DNA of 58,142 bases from Streptomyces carpinensis (lineage in GTDB: Bacteria; Actinomycetota; Actinomycetes; Streptomycetales; Streptomycetaceae). Below, piece after piece: positions 49,994-58,142 of this stretch. Positions within the stretch are counted from its first letter, which is position 1; every line of letters begins with the position of its first letter. The notes beneath the pieces are model-generated. The model ran no database searches. It was not told the DNA's origin and worked only from the letters and a program-made list of their open reading frames with translations. A program made the translations under genes and the position numbers. The DNA is taken from contig NZ_MUBM01000049.1 of assembly GCF_002154505.1 (NCBI RefSeq), positions 1 to 58,142 on the forward strand, in the 5' to 3' direction.

Positions 49994-50965
49994 TCAGCCC
50001 CCGGACTTGACCCAGCCCTTTTCCAGCCACAGCTGGTCGAGGTTGGCGTCGCACTGGTTGCCCTGCTCGCACGAGATCTTGATGGTGTTCGTGCCCTTGT
50101 TGAGCTGGACGTAGTTGAACGTCTTCGTCCAGCCCTTCTCGTAGTCGCCCGCGGGCGCGTTCGCCCAGTTCTTCAGGTTGACGGGCGTGGTGGACGGCGT
50201 GCCGTTGACCGTGAGGGTCGCGGTGCCGTCCTTGCCGGGGACGCCGTACCCGAGGAAGACGGTGTACTTGCCGTCGGCGGGGATGCCGTTGACGGTCCAG
50301 GTGACCGAGGCGCCGACGTTGTTGAAGTTCGTCACGTAGACGCCGCCGTCGGCCTGGGCGCCCTTGACGGACGAGTCGGTGGTGGCGCCGCCGCCCAGCA
50401 GCAGCGCCTTCGCGTCGATCTTCGGCAGTTCGCCGTCGGCCGCGACGCTGCTGCTCGCCGACGGGGTCGGCTGGGAGCTCTGGGTGGCCGTGGGGGTGGT
50501 GCCGCCGGCCTTGTCGCCGCCCTTGTCGTCGGACTTGTCGCCCATCATGGCCACGCCGATGCCGATGACCACCGCGGCGACCACGGCGACGGCGCCGATC
50601 AGCAGGCCCTTGGTGTTCGGACCCCGGCCTCGGCCACCTCCGCCGCTCTGGGCGGGCTGGCGGGTGCTGGGCGGCGCACCGCCCGGCAGGGTCTCGGGGG
50701 CGGCGTAGTGGGCGCTCGGCTGGCCGTACGTTCCCTGCTGCTGACCGTAGGCCTGCTGGCCCTGCTGCGGGACCTGGCCGTAGGGCGCCGTGGGGGGCTG
50801 CTGGCCGTACTGCCGCTGGCCGACCGTGCGGACCCGACTGACCGAGTTCGGGTAGCCGTAACCACCGGACGGCGGCTGGGCTCCGTTGGCCTGACCGTCG
50901 GCGTAGAGATAGCCGAACGGGTCGTCGTCCTCGGGCGTGCTCGCGCCGTTGTTGCCGGGCGTCAT
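49994..50965 (-). CDS. Membrane-anchored protein with CBM35-like C-terminal domain
   Basis: A 323-residue protein. Residues 1-115 are cytoplasmic and of low complexity, rich in Gly, Gln, Tyr and Pro (YGQQPPTAPYGQVPQQGQ). One membrane helix follows (residues about 119-140, GLLIGAVAVVAAVVIGIGVA), then a Ser/Thr/Pro linker, then an external beta-sandwich (GVYVTNFNNVGASVTWTVNG, VFLGYGVPGKDGTATLTVNG, GWTKTFNYVQLNKGTNTIKI, CDANLDQLWLE) typical of family 6/35 carbohydrate-binding modules. It may hold the cell to a glycan. It lies after the cdgB gene in the same direction, 118 bp apart. Confidence 0.85.
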   Translation of the reverse strand: MTPGNNGASTPEDDDPFGYLYADGQANGAQPPSGGYGYPNSVSRVRTVGQRQYGQQPPTAPYGQVPQQGQQAYGQQQGTYGQPSAHYAAPETLPGGAPPSTRQPAQSGGGGRGRGPNTKGLLIGAVAVVAAVVIGIGVAMMGDKSDDKGGDKAGGTTPTATQSSQPTPSASSSVAADGELPKIDAKALLLGGGATTDSSVKGAQADGGVYVTNFNNVGASVTWTVNGIPADGKYTVFLGYGVPGKDGTATLTVNGTPSTTPVNLKNWANAPAGDYEKGWTKTFNYVQLNKGTNTIKISCEQGNQCDANLDQLWLEKGWVKSGG

Positions 50966-51083
50966 CCCTTGGTACTCCTCAACAGGTGCGGTCGGATGCA
51001 GTACGTCGTGAGAATGGCGAGCCTACCCGCTCCCGTGGGCCCAAACAGGTGACTCAGACCGCATCAACTCGCTGACCTGCGGT

Positions 51084-52760
51084 TCATCCGGCCCGTCGGT
51101 GTTGTTTGGGACGAGATCGTTTCTCGACGTACATCCGTTCGTCAGCGGACTTCAACACTTCGTCCGCCGTCATACCGCAATGTGCCCACCCGATGCCGAA
51201 ACTCGCGCCGACCCGGACGGCGCGGCCCTCGGCGCGGATCGGCTGGATGATCTCGTTGCGCAGCCGTACGGCAAGGTCCTGGGCGTCGGCCCGGCCGAGC
51301 CCGTCGGCGAGGATCACGAACTCGTCGCCGCCGAGCCGGGCGACCGTGTCGCCGTCGCGCACGCCGTTCGACAGTCGGCGGGCCACCTCGATCAGCACCG
51401 CGTCGCCCGCGTTGTGCCCGAACCGGTCGTTGATCGACTTGAAGCCGTCGAGGTCGCAGAAGAGCACCGCGAGCCCCTTGGTGCCGTCGTCCCGGTCGCC
51501 CTCGGGGGCGACGGTGTGCACGTGGTGGTCGTAGGCGTCGTACGCCTGGGGGCCGGGGCCGGGGCCGGGGCCGAAGTCGAAGCCGTGGCCGTGCCCGCCG
51601 CCGGTGTCGAAGGCCGGGTGGCCGTAGGCCGCGTCCAGCGAGTCGAGTTCGCCGGCGTGCGCCGCCTGGGGGCGCCGGCACAGCCGGGCGGAGAGGCGCG
51701 AGCGCAGTTCGGCGGAGTTCGGCAGGCCGGTGAGGGAGTCGTGGGAGGCGCGGTGCGCGAGGTGCAGCTCGCGGCGCTTGCGCTCCTCGATGTCCTCGAC
51801 GTGGGTGAGCAGGAAACGGGGGCCGTCGGCGGCGTCGGCGACGACGGAGTTGCGCAGGGACACCCAGACGTAGGTGCCGTCCCGGCGGCCGAGGCGCAGT
51901 TCCGCGCGCCCGCCCTCGGCGGAGGTCCTGAGCAGCGTGCCTATGTCCTCGGGGTGGACCAGGTCGGAGAAGGAGTAGCGGCGCATCGCGGAGGCGGGGC
52001 GGCCGAGCAGCCGGCACAGGGCGTCGTTGGTGCGCAGGATCCGGCCGTGCTGGTCGCCGCCCATCTCGGCGATGGCCATGCCGGAGGGGGCGTACTCGAA
52101 GGCCTGCCGGAAGCTCTCCTCGCTGGCGCGCAGGGCCTGCTGCTCGCGCTCCAGGCGGACCAGGGCGCGCTGCATGTTGGCGCGCAGCCGGGCGTTGCTG
52201 ATCGCGATGGCCGCCTGGAACGCGTACACCTGCAAAGCCTCGCGGCCCCAGGCGCCGGGCCGGCGGCCGTTGCGCGGGCGGTCCACGGAGAGCACGCCGA
52301 GCAGCTCGCCGGAGCCGCCGGGTCCGCCTGCCGAGTACATGGGCGCGAAGAGCCGGTCGGAGGGGTGCCACTCGTCCTCGAAGCGGGGAGCGGGCCCGTC
52401 GGTGTACCACTGCGGGACGTCGTCGTCGTCGAGGACCCAGCCCTCGGTGTGGGGTATGAAGACCAGATCGCCCCAGTGCTCGCCCATGCTGAGCCGGCGC
52501 TCCCAGGAATCACGGGAGCCGACCCGGCCGGTGATCAGTGCCTCGGCGGCGGGGTTGCCGGAGAACGCGGCCACCACGAGGTCGCCGTCGGCGCGTACGA
52601 GGTTGACGCAGGCCAGCTCGTAACCGAGTCCGGTCACGACGCCGTCGGCGACGGTCTGCAGCGTGTCCGCCAGGCTCCGCGCGGTGTTCATGTCCGCCAT
52701 GACCTGGTGCAGTTGTCGCAGGGTCGCAAGACGGACGTAGGGCTCCGACTCGGTCTCCAT
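51084..52760 (-). CDS. cdgB: Diguanylate cyclase CdgB (GAF-PAS-GGDEF)
   Basis: A 558-residue signalling protein matching S. coelicolor CdgB, a BldD-controlled c-di-GMP synthase that influences development. Domains: GAF (residues about 20-180, ACVNLVRADGDLVVAAFSGN), a coiled stretch, PAS (about 215-330, FEYAPSGMAIAEMGGDQHGR, YVWVSLRNSVVADAADGPRF) and GGDEF (about 340-555). The active GGDEF is near residue 475, preceded by the inhibitory site RDGD five residues before. A Gly/His/Pro insert splits the early GGDEF domain (see finding). The ATG at 52760 has GGGAGG about 6 bases upstream. No EAL domain is present. Confidence 0.95.
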   Translation of the reverse strand: METESEPYVRLATLRQLHQVMADMNTARSLADTLQTVADGVVTGLGYELACVNLVRADGDLVVAAFSGNPAAEALITGRVGSRDSWERRLSMGEHWGDLVFIPHTEGWVLDDDDVPQWYTDGPAPRFEDEWHPSDRLFAPMYSAGGPGGSGELLGVLSVDRPRNGRRPGAWGREALQVYAFQAAIAISNARLRANMQRALVRLEREQQALRASEESFRQAFEYAPSGMAIAEMGGDQHGRILRTNDALCRLLGRPASAMRRYSFSDLVHPEDIGTLLRTSAEGGRAELRLGRRDGTYVWVSLRNSVVADAADGPRFLLTHVEDIEERKRRELHLAHRASHDSLTGLPNSAELRSRLSARLCRRPQAAHAGELDSLDAAYGHPAFDTGGGHGHGFDFGPGPGPGPQAYDAYDHHVHTVAPEGDRDDGTKGLAVLFCDLDGFKSINDRFGHNAGDAVLIEVARRLSNGVRDGDTVARLGGDEFVILADGLGRADAQDLAVRLRNEIIQPIRAEGRAVRVGASFGIGWAHCGMTADEVLKSADERMYVEKRSRPKQHRRAG

Positions 52761-53088
52761 GCTCGCCCTCCCCCCGAGACCTCGCAGCGTCAAAGGGTTC
52801 TCTTCGGCGTATCGTTCCGTGCGGTCTCCGCCACTGAATCACAGCGCGAAGCCCACTCGGTACACAGGGTCAACAATTAGAGCCCCTTGTGACTCAAGTC
52901 ACAGCTGAACGTGAACAATTGAGTGGAGTTTCCGTGTTTTTCCTGCGCGTTTACTGAACGCAAACTTTGTGGGTGTGTGGACATGATGCACCAGCACCCC
53001 TCCGGGCGGGCCGGAATCGCGGGTTCCACTGGTCCCCCGGTCCTAGGTCCGGCTTCGGGCCAAGGCCCGATGCGGGGGCCGGGAGCCG
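52761..53088. other. cdgB upstream region, no gene seen
   Basis: 328 bp between divergent cdgB and the flavin reductase gene. It is less GC-rich around 52855-52970. It carries the GTGAC palindrome at 52889 and probably both promoters. No small gene or RNA was recognised. Confidence 0.5.
52889..52902. promoter_or_regulatory. GTGACTCAAGTCAC palindrome upstream of cdgB
   Basis: GTGAC and GTCAC arms around TCAA, 129 bp before the cdgB ATG. The half-sites fit the BldD pattern TNACNC/GNGTNA except that the spacing is one base shorter and one G is changed. BldD is known to repress cdgB in S. coelicolor, so this may be the site or a different dimer's operator. Confidence 0.4.
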
Positions 53089-53700
53089 GTGATTAGCGTG
53101 GAGTGCGTGCTGAACACTTCCCCCCTGCCGTCCCCGTCCGCCTCCCCCACCGCGACCGCGGCCTTTGGGCATGCTGAGGGGGTGAGCAACGACGAGTTCC
53201 GCGCCGCGATGTCCCGGTTGGCCGCGGGCGTGGTCCTGGTGACCGCACAGGAGCCGCCGCTCGACCCGGACGACCCGATGGCGCCGGCGGGCGAGGACGT
53301 GGGCATGACCGCCACCGCGTTCGTCTCGGTGTCGCTGGACCCACCGCTGGCCCTGGTCAGCCTGCGCGAGGGCTCCCGCATGGACGACCTGCTCGCCGAG
53401 CAGCCCCTGTGGGCCGTGTCCGTGCTGGCGGAGAGCCAGCGCCACATCGCCGGCCGCTTCGCCATGAAGGGCCGCATCAGCGACCGTCTGCTCTTCGAGG
53501 ACATCCCCTACGTCCGCGGCGAGGTCTCCGGCGCCCCGCTCGTGGGCGGGGCCCTGGCGACCCTGGAACTGCGCACCGAGCAGCGGGTGCCGGCGGGCGA
53601 CCACACCCTCGTCGTCGGCCGCGTCCTGACGGCACGCCTGCCGAGCGCGGACGGCGGACCGCTGCTGCACTTCCGGGGGCGGTACCGGCACCTGGGGTGA
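53089..53700 (+). CDS. Flavin reductase family protein
   Basis: A 203-residue split-barrel FMN-binding protein: RAAMSRLAAGVVLVTAQEPP, DVGMTATAFVSVSLDPPLAL and LREGSRMDDLLAEQPLWAVS form the flavin pocket, and AGRFAMKGRISDRLLFEDIP and DHTLVVGRVLTARLPSADGG finish the barrel. It probably reduces FMN/FAD or acts as a flavin-dependent oxidoreductase partner. The start is uncertain: the GTG codons at 53089, 53098 and 53107 are all possible, as is the inner GTG 53182 (VSNDEFRAAM), which is preceded directly by GAGGGG. It is divergent from cdgB. Confidence 0.88.
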   Translation: MISVECVLNTSPLPSPSASPTATAAFGHAEGVSNDEFRAAMSRLAAGVVLVTAQEPPLDPDDPMAPAGEDVGMTATAFVSVSLDPPLALVSLREGSRMDDLLAEQPLWAVSVLAESQRHIAGRFAMKGRISDRLLFEDIPYVRGEVSGAPLVGGALATLELRTEQRVPAGDHTLVVGRVLTARLPSADGGPLLHFRGRYRHLG

Positions 53701-53801
53701 GCCGGCGTCCCGTATGACCCGGTGTCGGTCGAGCCGGTGCCCCGGTGGCCGAGCCGGAATTACGGTGGCCCTGCGCCGGGCGCCCGGCCTACGGTGCGCG
53801 G

Positions 53802-54317
53802 GTGACGAATCCCGACTCCGCCGTGGACGCCGATTCGGCCGCCCCCTCGCTCCGCCTCGAAGAGATCACCGCCGCCAACCTCGACGCCGCGCTCGGCATC
53901 CGGGTCCGCCCCGACCAGGAGCACGCGGTCGCACCGGTGGTGAAGTCCCTGGCCGAGGCCTACGTCCATCCGGGCGTCGCCTGGCCGCGCCTGATCGTCG
54001 ACGGCGACCGTCCGGTGGGCTTCCTCATGGCCTTCTTCGACATCGACTGGCACCTGGACGGCAGCGTGATCCGCTCGGGCCTGTGGCGGCTGAACGTCGC
54101 GGCCGGGGTGCAGGGCCGCGGCTACGGCCGGTTCGCCGTCCAGGCGGTCGCCACCGAGATCCGCCGCCGGGGCGGCACGCGGATGTACGTGACCTGGCAT
54201 CCCGGACCCGAGGGCCCGGAGGGCTTCTATCTGGGGCTCGGCTTCCGTACCAACGGAGAGACGAGCTCCGGCCAGACGGTGGGCGTACTGGACCTGGCGG
54301 ACGGCGCCGGGAAGTGA
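53802..54317 (+). CDS. GNAT family acetyltransferase
   Basis: A 171-residue GNAT protein: LEEITAANLDAALGIRVRPD at the start, RLIVDGDRPVGFLMAFFDID (strand 4), GLWRLNVAAGVQGRGYGRFA with the acetyl-CoA loop QGRGYG, and TWHPGPEGPEGFYLGLGFR near the end. It resembles spermidine/diamine-type acetyltransferases in having VRPDQEHAVAPVVKSLAEAY after the first helix. GTG 53802 was chosen because homology begins there. It is convergent with arfB (15 bp gap). Confidence 0.88.
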   Translation: MTNPDSAVDADSAAPSLRLEEITAANLDAALGIRVRPDQEHAVAPVVKSLAEAYVHPGVAWPRLIVDGDRPVGFLMAFFDIDWHLDGSVIRSGLWRLNVAAGVQGRGYGRFAVQAVATEIRRRGGTRMYVTWHPGPEGPEGFYLGLGFRTNGETSSGQTVGVLDLADGAGK

Positions 54318-54332
54318 CCGCGGCGCCGGCCG

Positions 54333-54761
54333 CTACGACCAGTCCCGCCCCGACCGGCCGCGTTTGGTCTCCGAGCGCTGCTTCTTCTCCCACAGCCGCC
54401 GCTCGTTGATGCCGCGCGGGATCCGGGTCGGCCTGCGCGGCCTGGGCGGGGGCGCGGTCGCCTCGGCGAGCAGGGCGGCGAGACGTACGGCGGCCGCCTC
54501 GCGGTTGCGCCACTGGGACCGGTGCTCGCAGGCGCGGACCGTGACGACCCCGTCCACGAGCCGGCCCGCCAGCCGCTCCAGCGCGCGCTGTTTCCACACC
54601 TCGGGCAGGGCCTCGGTGTTCGCCAGGTCGAAGCGCAGTTCGACCTGGGTGTCGCTGGTGTTGACGTGCTGTCCGCCGGGCCCCGAGGACCGCGAGAAGC
54701 GCCAGGCCAGTTCGGCCTCGGGGAGCGCGACGGAGCCGCGGATGACATAGGGACCGGACAT
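54333..54761 (-). CDS. arfB: Alternative ribosome-rescue factor ArfB-like protein
   Basis: A 142-residue class I release-factor-like protein. It lacks the codon-recognition domain and keeps the catalytic [24 protein letters not shown] long basic C-terminal tail ([20 protein letters not shown] to [10 protein letters not shown]) matches the ArfB tail that enters the empty mRNA channel. It frees stalled ribosomes without a stop codon. The start is ATG 54761 (MSGPYVIRG) or 54770 (MDDMSG). It is convergent with the GNAT gene. Confidence 0.93.
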   Translation of the reverse strand: MSGPYVIRGSVALPEAELAWRFSRSSGPGGQHVNTSDTQVELRFDLANTEALPEVWKQRALERLAGRLVDGVVTVRACEHRSQWRNREAAAVRLAALLAEATAPPPRPRRPTRIPRGINERRLWEKKQRSETKRGRSGRDWS

Positions 54762-54948
54762 GTCGTCCATGTTCCCGCGCGTGTGCGGGTCACGTCACCG
54801 GATTTTCGCGGGGGCGCTCCCCAGGGACGTTCGAACCCGACTTGGCAAAAAAGGTAAAGACATCAGGAACCACGGGACCCCTCTCGGCGTTCATAGGGGT
54901 GGCGGTAGCTTCGTCCGCACACGCAACGAGGGAAGGGACTCCCAAACC

Positions 54949-55524
54949 ATGGCTGTAAGCCTGTCCAAGGGCGGCAACGTCTCGCTCACCAAGGAAGCCC
55001 CGGGCCTGACCGCCGTCACCGTGGGCCTCGGCTGGGACGTCCGCACCACCACCGGCACGGACTTCGACCTGGACGCCTCCGCGATCGCGGTCAACGCGCA
55101 GGGCAAGGTGTACTCCGACGGCCACTTCGTCTTCTTCAACAACAAGCAGACGCCGGACAACACCATCGTCCACACCGGTGACAACCGCACGGGCGAGGGC
55201 TCCGGCGACGACGAGGCGATCAACGTCAACCTCGCCGGGCTCCCGGCCGACATCGACAAGGTCGTCTTCCCGGTCTCGATCTACGACGCCGAGAACCGCA
55301 GCCAGAACTTCGGCCAGGTCCGCAACGCCTACATCCGCATCGTCAACCAGGCCGGCGGCGCCGAGATCGCCCGCTACGACCTGTCGGAGGACGCGGCCAC
55401 CGAGACGGCCATGGTCTTCGGCGAGCTGTACCGCAACGGCGCGGAGTGGAAGTTCCGCGCGGTCGGCCAGGGCTACGCCTCGGGCCTGGTCGGCATCGCC
55501 CAGGACTTCGGCGTCAACGTCTGA
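54949..55524 (+). CDS. terD: TerD family (calcium-binding stress) protein
   Basis: A 191-residue TerD protein: [40 protein letters not shown], then [18 protein letters not shown] with the acidic calcium ligands, and [40 protein letters not shown]. The length is that of standard TerD. The family is linked to tellurite resistance and stress; in Streptomyces it also affects development. The ATG at 54949 follows GGAAGGGA at about 9-10 bases. The upstream 170 bp is unusually AT-rich and should hold the promoter. A strong terminator follows. Confidence 0.95.
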   Translation: MAVSLSKGGNVSLTKEAPGLTAVTVGLGWDVRTTTGTDFDLDASAIAVNAQGKVYSDGHFVFFNNKQTPDNTIVHTGDNRTGEGSGDDEAINVNLAGLPADIDKVVFPVSIYDAENRSQNFGQVRNAYIRIVNQAGGAEIARYDLSEDAATETAMVFGELYRNGAEWKFRAVGQGYASGLVGIAQDFGVNV

Positions 55525-55542
55525 CGGCGGCCACGCACGGGG

Positions 55543-55580
55543 AGCGGAGCCCCGGCCCGTTCCAGGGCCGGGGCTCCGCT
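55543..55580 (+). terminator. terD terminator
   Basis: A perfect 16-bp stem, AGCGGAGCCCCGGCCC (55543-55558) with its complement at 55565-55580, and a 6-base loop, 18 bp after the terD stop. Confidence 0.9.
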
Positions 55581-55629
55581 CGGCGCCCGCTCCCGCACCC
55601 GTCCGCGCCGTCCGCGATACGTTGCGCAG

Positions 55630-56145
55630 GTGATACTCGAGCCCCTGTCCCTCCCCCCGGGCCATGACCTGCCGGGCGAGCTGCTGACCGAACTCACCGC
55701 GCTCTACGCCTCCAACCGCGACTTCCACGCCCTCAGCGGCGACTTCCCCGACCCGGACGACATCCGCCCGGAGCAGGTGGCGACCGCACTGGCCGGGGAG
55801 CTGGTGAACCCGGACGTGGAGGTGCTGCTCGCCCGCAGCGAAGGCGCTCTCGTGGGCATCGCCATCACCCTCGCCCACCACCCCGACCCGGCCGATCCGG
55901 ACCCGTGGATCGGCCTGCTGATGGTGGACGCGGGCGCGCAACGGCAGGGCCGCGGAAGGCGGTTGGCGACCCTCGTCGAGGACCGCTTCCGCACCGCGGG
56001 ACGCACCGCCGTACGCCTCGCCGTGCTGGAGAACAACCCCCGGGCCCTCGCCTTCTGGACCGCCCTCGGCTACGAGGTGGTCGACCACCGCCGGGACCTG
56101 CAACTGCACCGGCTGTGCGCGGTGTTGCGCAAGGAGCTCGGCTGA
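55630..56145 (+). CDS. GNAT family acetyltransferase
   Basis: A 171-residue GNAT protein: strand and helix VLLARSEGALVGIAITLAHH, WIGLLMVDAGAQRQGRGRRL with the acetyl-CoA loop QGRGRR, then LAVLENNPRALAFWTALGYE and DLQLHRLCAVLRKEL. The overall layout is like RimI or YpeA-type acetyltransferases. The start is GTG 55630. It is convergent with the metallopeptidase gene (17 bp gap). The substrate is unknown. Confidence 0.9.
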   Translation: MILEPLSLPPGHDLPGELLTELTALYASNRDFHALSGDFPDPDDIRPEQVATALAGELVNPDVEVLLARSEGALVGIAITLAHHPDPADPDPWIGLLMVDAGAQRQGRGRRLATLVEDRFRTAGRTAVRLAVLENNPRALAFWTALGYEVVDHRRDLQLHRLCAVLRKELG

Positions 56146-56162
56146 GGGACCGGCAGCGCCGG

Positions 56163-57572
56163 TCAGGGATGCGCCGGCTTGCCGTCGCCGTACAGCCAGT
56201 CCTGCCAGATCTCGCCGAAGTCCTTGTCCGGGGCCTTCTTCTCGACGTAGGCGGTGAACGCGGCGGTGTCGGCGTTGCCGTGGCGGTGGGTGGCGGCCCA
56301 GCCCTGGATGATGTCGTGGAAGGCGTCGTCGCCGACCGTCTGGCGGATCTTGTGCAGGACCATCGCGCCGCGTTCGTAGACGGGGTGGGCGGAGATGTGC
56401 GCGGCGCCGCTCGGTCTGGCCGGCGGGAAGGACCAGAGCTCCTCGGGGTCGACGTTCTCGTCCTCGCCCCGGTAGAGCGCGTCGAAGGTCTCCTGGGCGC
56501 TGGGTCCGCCGTGGTCCTCTTCCCACAGCCACTCCGCGTACGTCGCGAAGCCCTCGTTGAGCCACATGTCCCGCCACGACCTCGGGGTGACCGAGTCCCC
56601 GTACCACTCGTGGGCGAGTTCGTGGACGAGGGTGCCAGTGCCGGGGGCGCCGGGGAAGAAGGGCCTGTTCTGGGTCTCCAGGGCGTAGCCGGAGTCCTCG
56701 TGGCGGTCGACCACCACGCCGGTGGAGGAGAAGGGGTACGGACCGAAGTTGTCCTCCTCCCACTCGATGATCTCGGGGAGCTTGGCGAGCACCGCGCGGC
56801 TCGCCGCCTCCTGGGTGGGGTCGACGGCGACGTACACCGGCAGGTGGTTCTTCAGCACCGACTGAGTGATCTTGTAGTGGCCGATCGCGACCATGGCGAG
56901 GTAGCTCGCCATCGGCTCGCCGGTGTGCCAGCGGTACGTCGTCCGGCCGCCGCTGGTCGTCGTGCTCTTCAACTCGCCGTTGGAGACGGCCTGGAGTCCC
57001 TTGGGCACGGTGACGGAGATGTCGTACGCGGCCTTGTCCGAGGGGTGGTCGTTGCCGGGGAACCACGCCATCGAACCGACCGGTTCACCGAGGGCCAGCG
57101 CGCCGTCGGCGGTGGGCAGCCAGCCCTCCTTGGAACCGTCGGGGTCGGTGAGCGTCTGCGGGGTGCCGGAGTAGCGGACCGTCACGCGAAACGTTTCGCC
57201 CTTGTCCAGATCGTCGTGCGGGCGGACGGTCAGTTCCTGGCCCGCCCGGTGGTAGCGGGCCTTTCGTCCCTCGACGGTGACCCCCTGCACATGGAGCCCC
57301 TTCAGATCGAGGTCGAAGGCCGAGAGGTCCTTGGTGGCACGGGCCGTGATCTCCGCCGTACCGGTGAGCCGGCGGTGGTCCGGGTCGTAGGCCAGGGTGA
57401 GGCCGTAGTGGGTGACGTCGTACCCGCCGTTGCCCGCCTTGGGGAAGTAGGCGTCGCGCACGCCCGAGCCGCCCGGGGTGCCGTGGACACCGCCGCCGCA
57501 GGCGGTCAGGGCGAGGGTGAGGACGGCCGTGGTGGCGGCGACGGTTCGGACAGCCGGTGCAGGTCGGGACAC
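56163..57572 (-). CDS. M1 family metallopeptidase lipoprotein
   Basis: A 469-residue secreted aminopeptidase-like protein. The N-terminus is a lipoprotein signal with LTLALTAC (cysteine at residue 25). The M1 beta-sandwich follows (YDVTHYGLTLAYDPDHRRLT, GTAEITARATKDLSAFDLDL). The catalytic domain has the family's zinc site HELAHEWYGD (near residue 315-320) and, after the usual spacing, NEGFATYAEWLWEE with the third ligand. The GAMEN-like substrate loop is replaced by SSTGVVVDRHEDSG. It should trim peptides outside the membrane. The start is GTG 57572. Confidence 0.92.
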   Translation of the reverse strand: MSRPAPAVRTVAATTAVLTLALTACGGGVHGTPGGSGVRDAYFPKAGNGGYDVTHYGLTLAYDPDHRRLTGTAEITARATKDLSAFDLDLKGLHVQGVTVEGRKARYHRAGQELTVRPHDDLDKGETFRVTVRYSGTPQTLTDPDGSKEGWLPTADGALALGEPVGSMAWFPGNDHPSDKAAYDISVTVPKGLQAVSNGELKSTTTSGGRTTYRWHTGEPMASYLAMVAIGHYKITQSVLKNHLPVYVAVDPTQEAASRAVLAKLPEIIEWEEDNFGPYPFSSTGVVVDRHEDSGYALETQNRPFFPGAPGTGTLVHELAHEWYGDSVTPRSWRDMWLNEGFATYAEWLWEEDHGGPSAQETFDALYRGEDENVDPEELWSFPPARPSGAAHISAHPVYERGAMVLHKIRQTVGDDAFHDIIQGWAATHRHGNADTAAFTAYVEKKAPDKDFGEIWQDWLYGDGKPAHP

Positions 57573-57613
57573 ACGTGCGATCCTATGCGGCGAGCCGTGA
57601 CACCATCGGCTAC

Positions 57614-58114
57614 GTGCTCGACATCGGCTACGCCCTCTCCAACCGCTTCCCCGACCCGCCGCAGACGGACTACCGCCGCGCGGACGTCCACGCGCTGCGC
57701 CACGACCTGTTCTGCGGCGATGTGTACCTGGCCGACACCAAGGCGGACCGGGAGGTGGCCACGGCCTGGGGGTGGGTGCCCGTGCTCGACTTCGCATGGG
57801 CGCTGTGCGACATCGTGGAGCGGCTGGACCGGGACCCGGCCGGCTCGCGGGCGGCCCGCCCGCAGCGGGCGGAGCTGGACTTCACCGAGTCCACCGACCG
57901 GATGCTCTTCGAGCGCCGCTTCGGCTGGGTGGACATCGAGGCCGACTGGATGCCGGCCGAGGAGCCGCCGCTCACCTTCTCCCACAGCGAACTGCGGCGG
58001 GAGGCCCGGGACTTCCTGCACGACCTGATCGCCGACCTGGTGGACATGCACGAGGACCTGGGCGAGAACCCCGCGATCTGGACCCTCCAGGCGCGCTTCC
58101 CCCGCCTGGCCTGA
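57614..58114 (+). CDS. Conserved hypothetical protein
   Basis: A 166-residue soluble acidic protein: VLDIGYALSNRFPDPPQTDY, RADVHALRHDLFCGDVYLAD, VLDFAWALCDIVERLDRDPA, LDFTESTDRMLFERRFGWVD and FSHSELRREARDFLHDLIAD. I do not recognise a named domain; similar proteins seem conserved in Streptomyces. The start is uncertain: GTG 57614 is where the conserved part begins, but GTG 57575 or 57557 would overlap or abut the divergent peptidase start. The gene ends 28 bp before the window end and appears complete. Confidence 0.75.
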   Translation: MLDIGYALSNRFPDPPQTDYRRADVHALRHDLFCGDVYLADTKADREVATAWGWVPVLDFAWALCDIVERLDRDPAGSRAARPQRAELDFTESTDRMLFERRFGWVDIEADWMPAEEPPLTFSHSELRREARDFLHDLIADLVDMHEDLGENPAIWTLQARFPRLA

Positions 58115-58142
58115 CCCCGCCGGGGCCGCCCCGCCCGACCGG

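Overview
The window reads as chromosomal core DNA of a Streptomyces species. GC content and third-position GC are very high, GTG starts are common, and the gene neighbourhoods are ones I remember from Streptomyces coelicolor: futalosine-pathway menaquinone genes, groEL2 next to a cold-shock gene, threonine synthase, otsA/otsB, the DasR-type nagKA locus, cdgB and terD. No prophage, insertion sequence, CRISPR array, rRNA or tRNA gene was seen, and there is no biosynthetic cluster. About 54 protein genes are supported.

Layout. 1-6.4 kb: a MarR regulator, a tiny ribbon-helix-helix-like gene, an NCS2 purine permease, a DUF2530 protein, a CtpE-type P-type ATPase and a secreted protein. 6.6-12.7 kb: a giant sacsin/HSP90-like ATPase, a DUF3027 protein and an MFS protein. 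12.8-14.9 kb: a DUF2771 lipoprotein followed by mqnB and mqnD (menaquinone by the futalosine route). 14.9-17.8 kb: a cold-shock domain protein, a small membrane protein, a HAD phosphatase and a membrane protein whose 3' end is duplicated downstream. 18-22.4 kb: a helicase-associated/WYL-like protein with XPB helicase. 22.4-30.5 kb: an orphan ParE/RelE-like protein overlapping a GT87 mannosyltransferase, a HelD/HelR-like ATPase, cutC, two mycothiol-dependent-isomerase-type proteins (one fused to a GNAT domain), an HD-domain protein and a DUF4031 protein.

30.6-32.6 kb: an RpiR-type regulator and murQ for MurNAc-6-phosphate recycling. 32.6-33.2 kb is a repeat-filled spacer. 33.2-36.6 kb: a hypothetical gene, a 14-helix drug exporter and an Old Yellow Enzyme. 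36.9-41.2 kb: groEL2 behind a doubled CIRCE operator, a cold-shock protein, and a SAM-I riboswitch controlling thrC plus a MoaD2/CysO-like sulfur carrier. 41.5-45 kb: glucosyl-3-phosphoglycerate synthase, otsA and otsB (compatible solutes). 45-50 kb: DUF3263, an orphan sugar-binding lipoprotein divergent from nagK-nagA-PfkB kinase with two DasR-like sites between. 50-58 kb: a CBM-like membrane protein, the diguanylate cyclase cdgB, a flavin reductase, GNATs, arfB, terD, an M1 metallopeptidase and a conserved hypothetical gene.

The functional themes are cell-wall and amino-sugar recycling (murQ, nagK, nagA, DasR and RpiR sites), stress response (groEL2, cold-shock proteins, trehalose and glucosylglycerate synthesis, terD, HelR-like) and methionine/threonine/sulfur balance (SAM riboswitch, thrC, sulfur carrier). 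The most interesting items are regulatory or structural: a SAM riboswitch in front of threonine synthase, two evenly phased CIRCE elements, a DasR-like site before cutC, tandem 13-mers at the RpiR gene, and two families of degenerate tandem repeats, one apparently grown out of a gene's 3' end. No convincing wholly novel multi-gene system was found.
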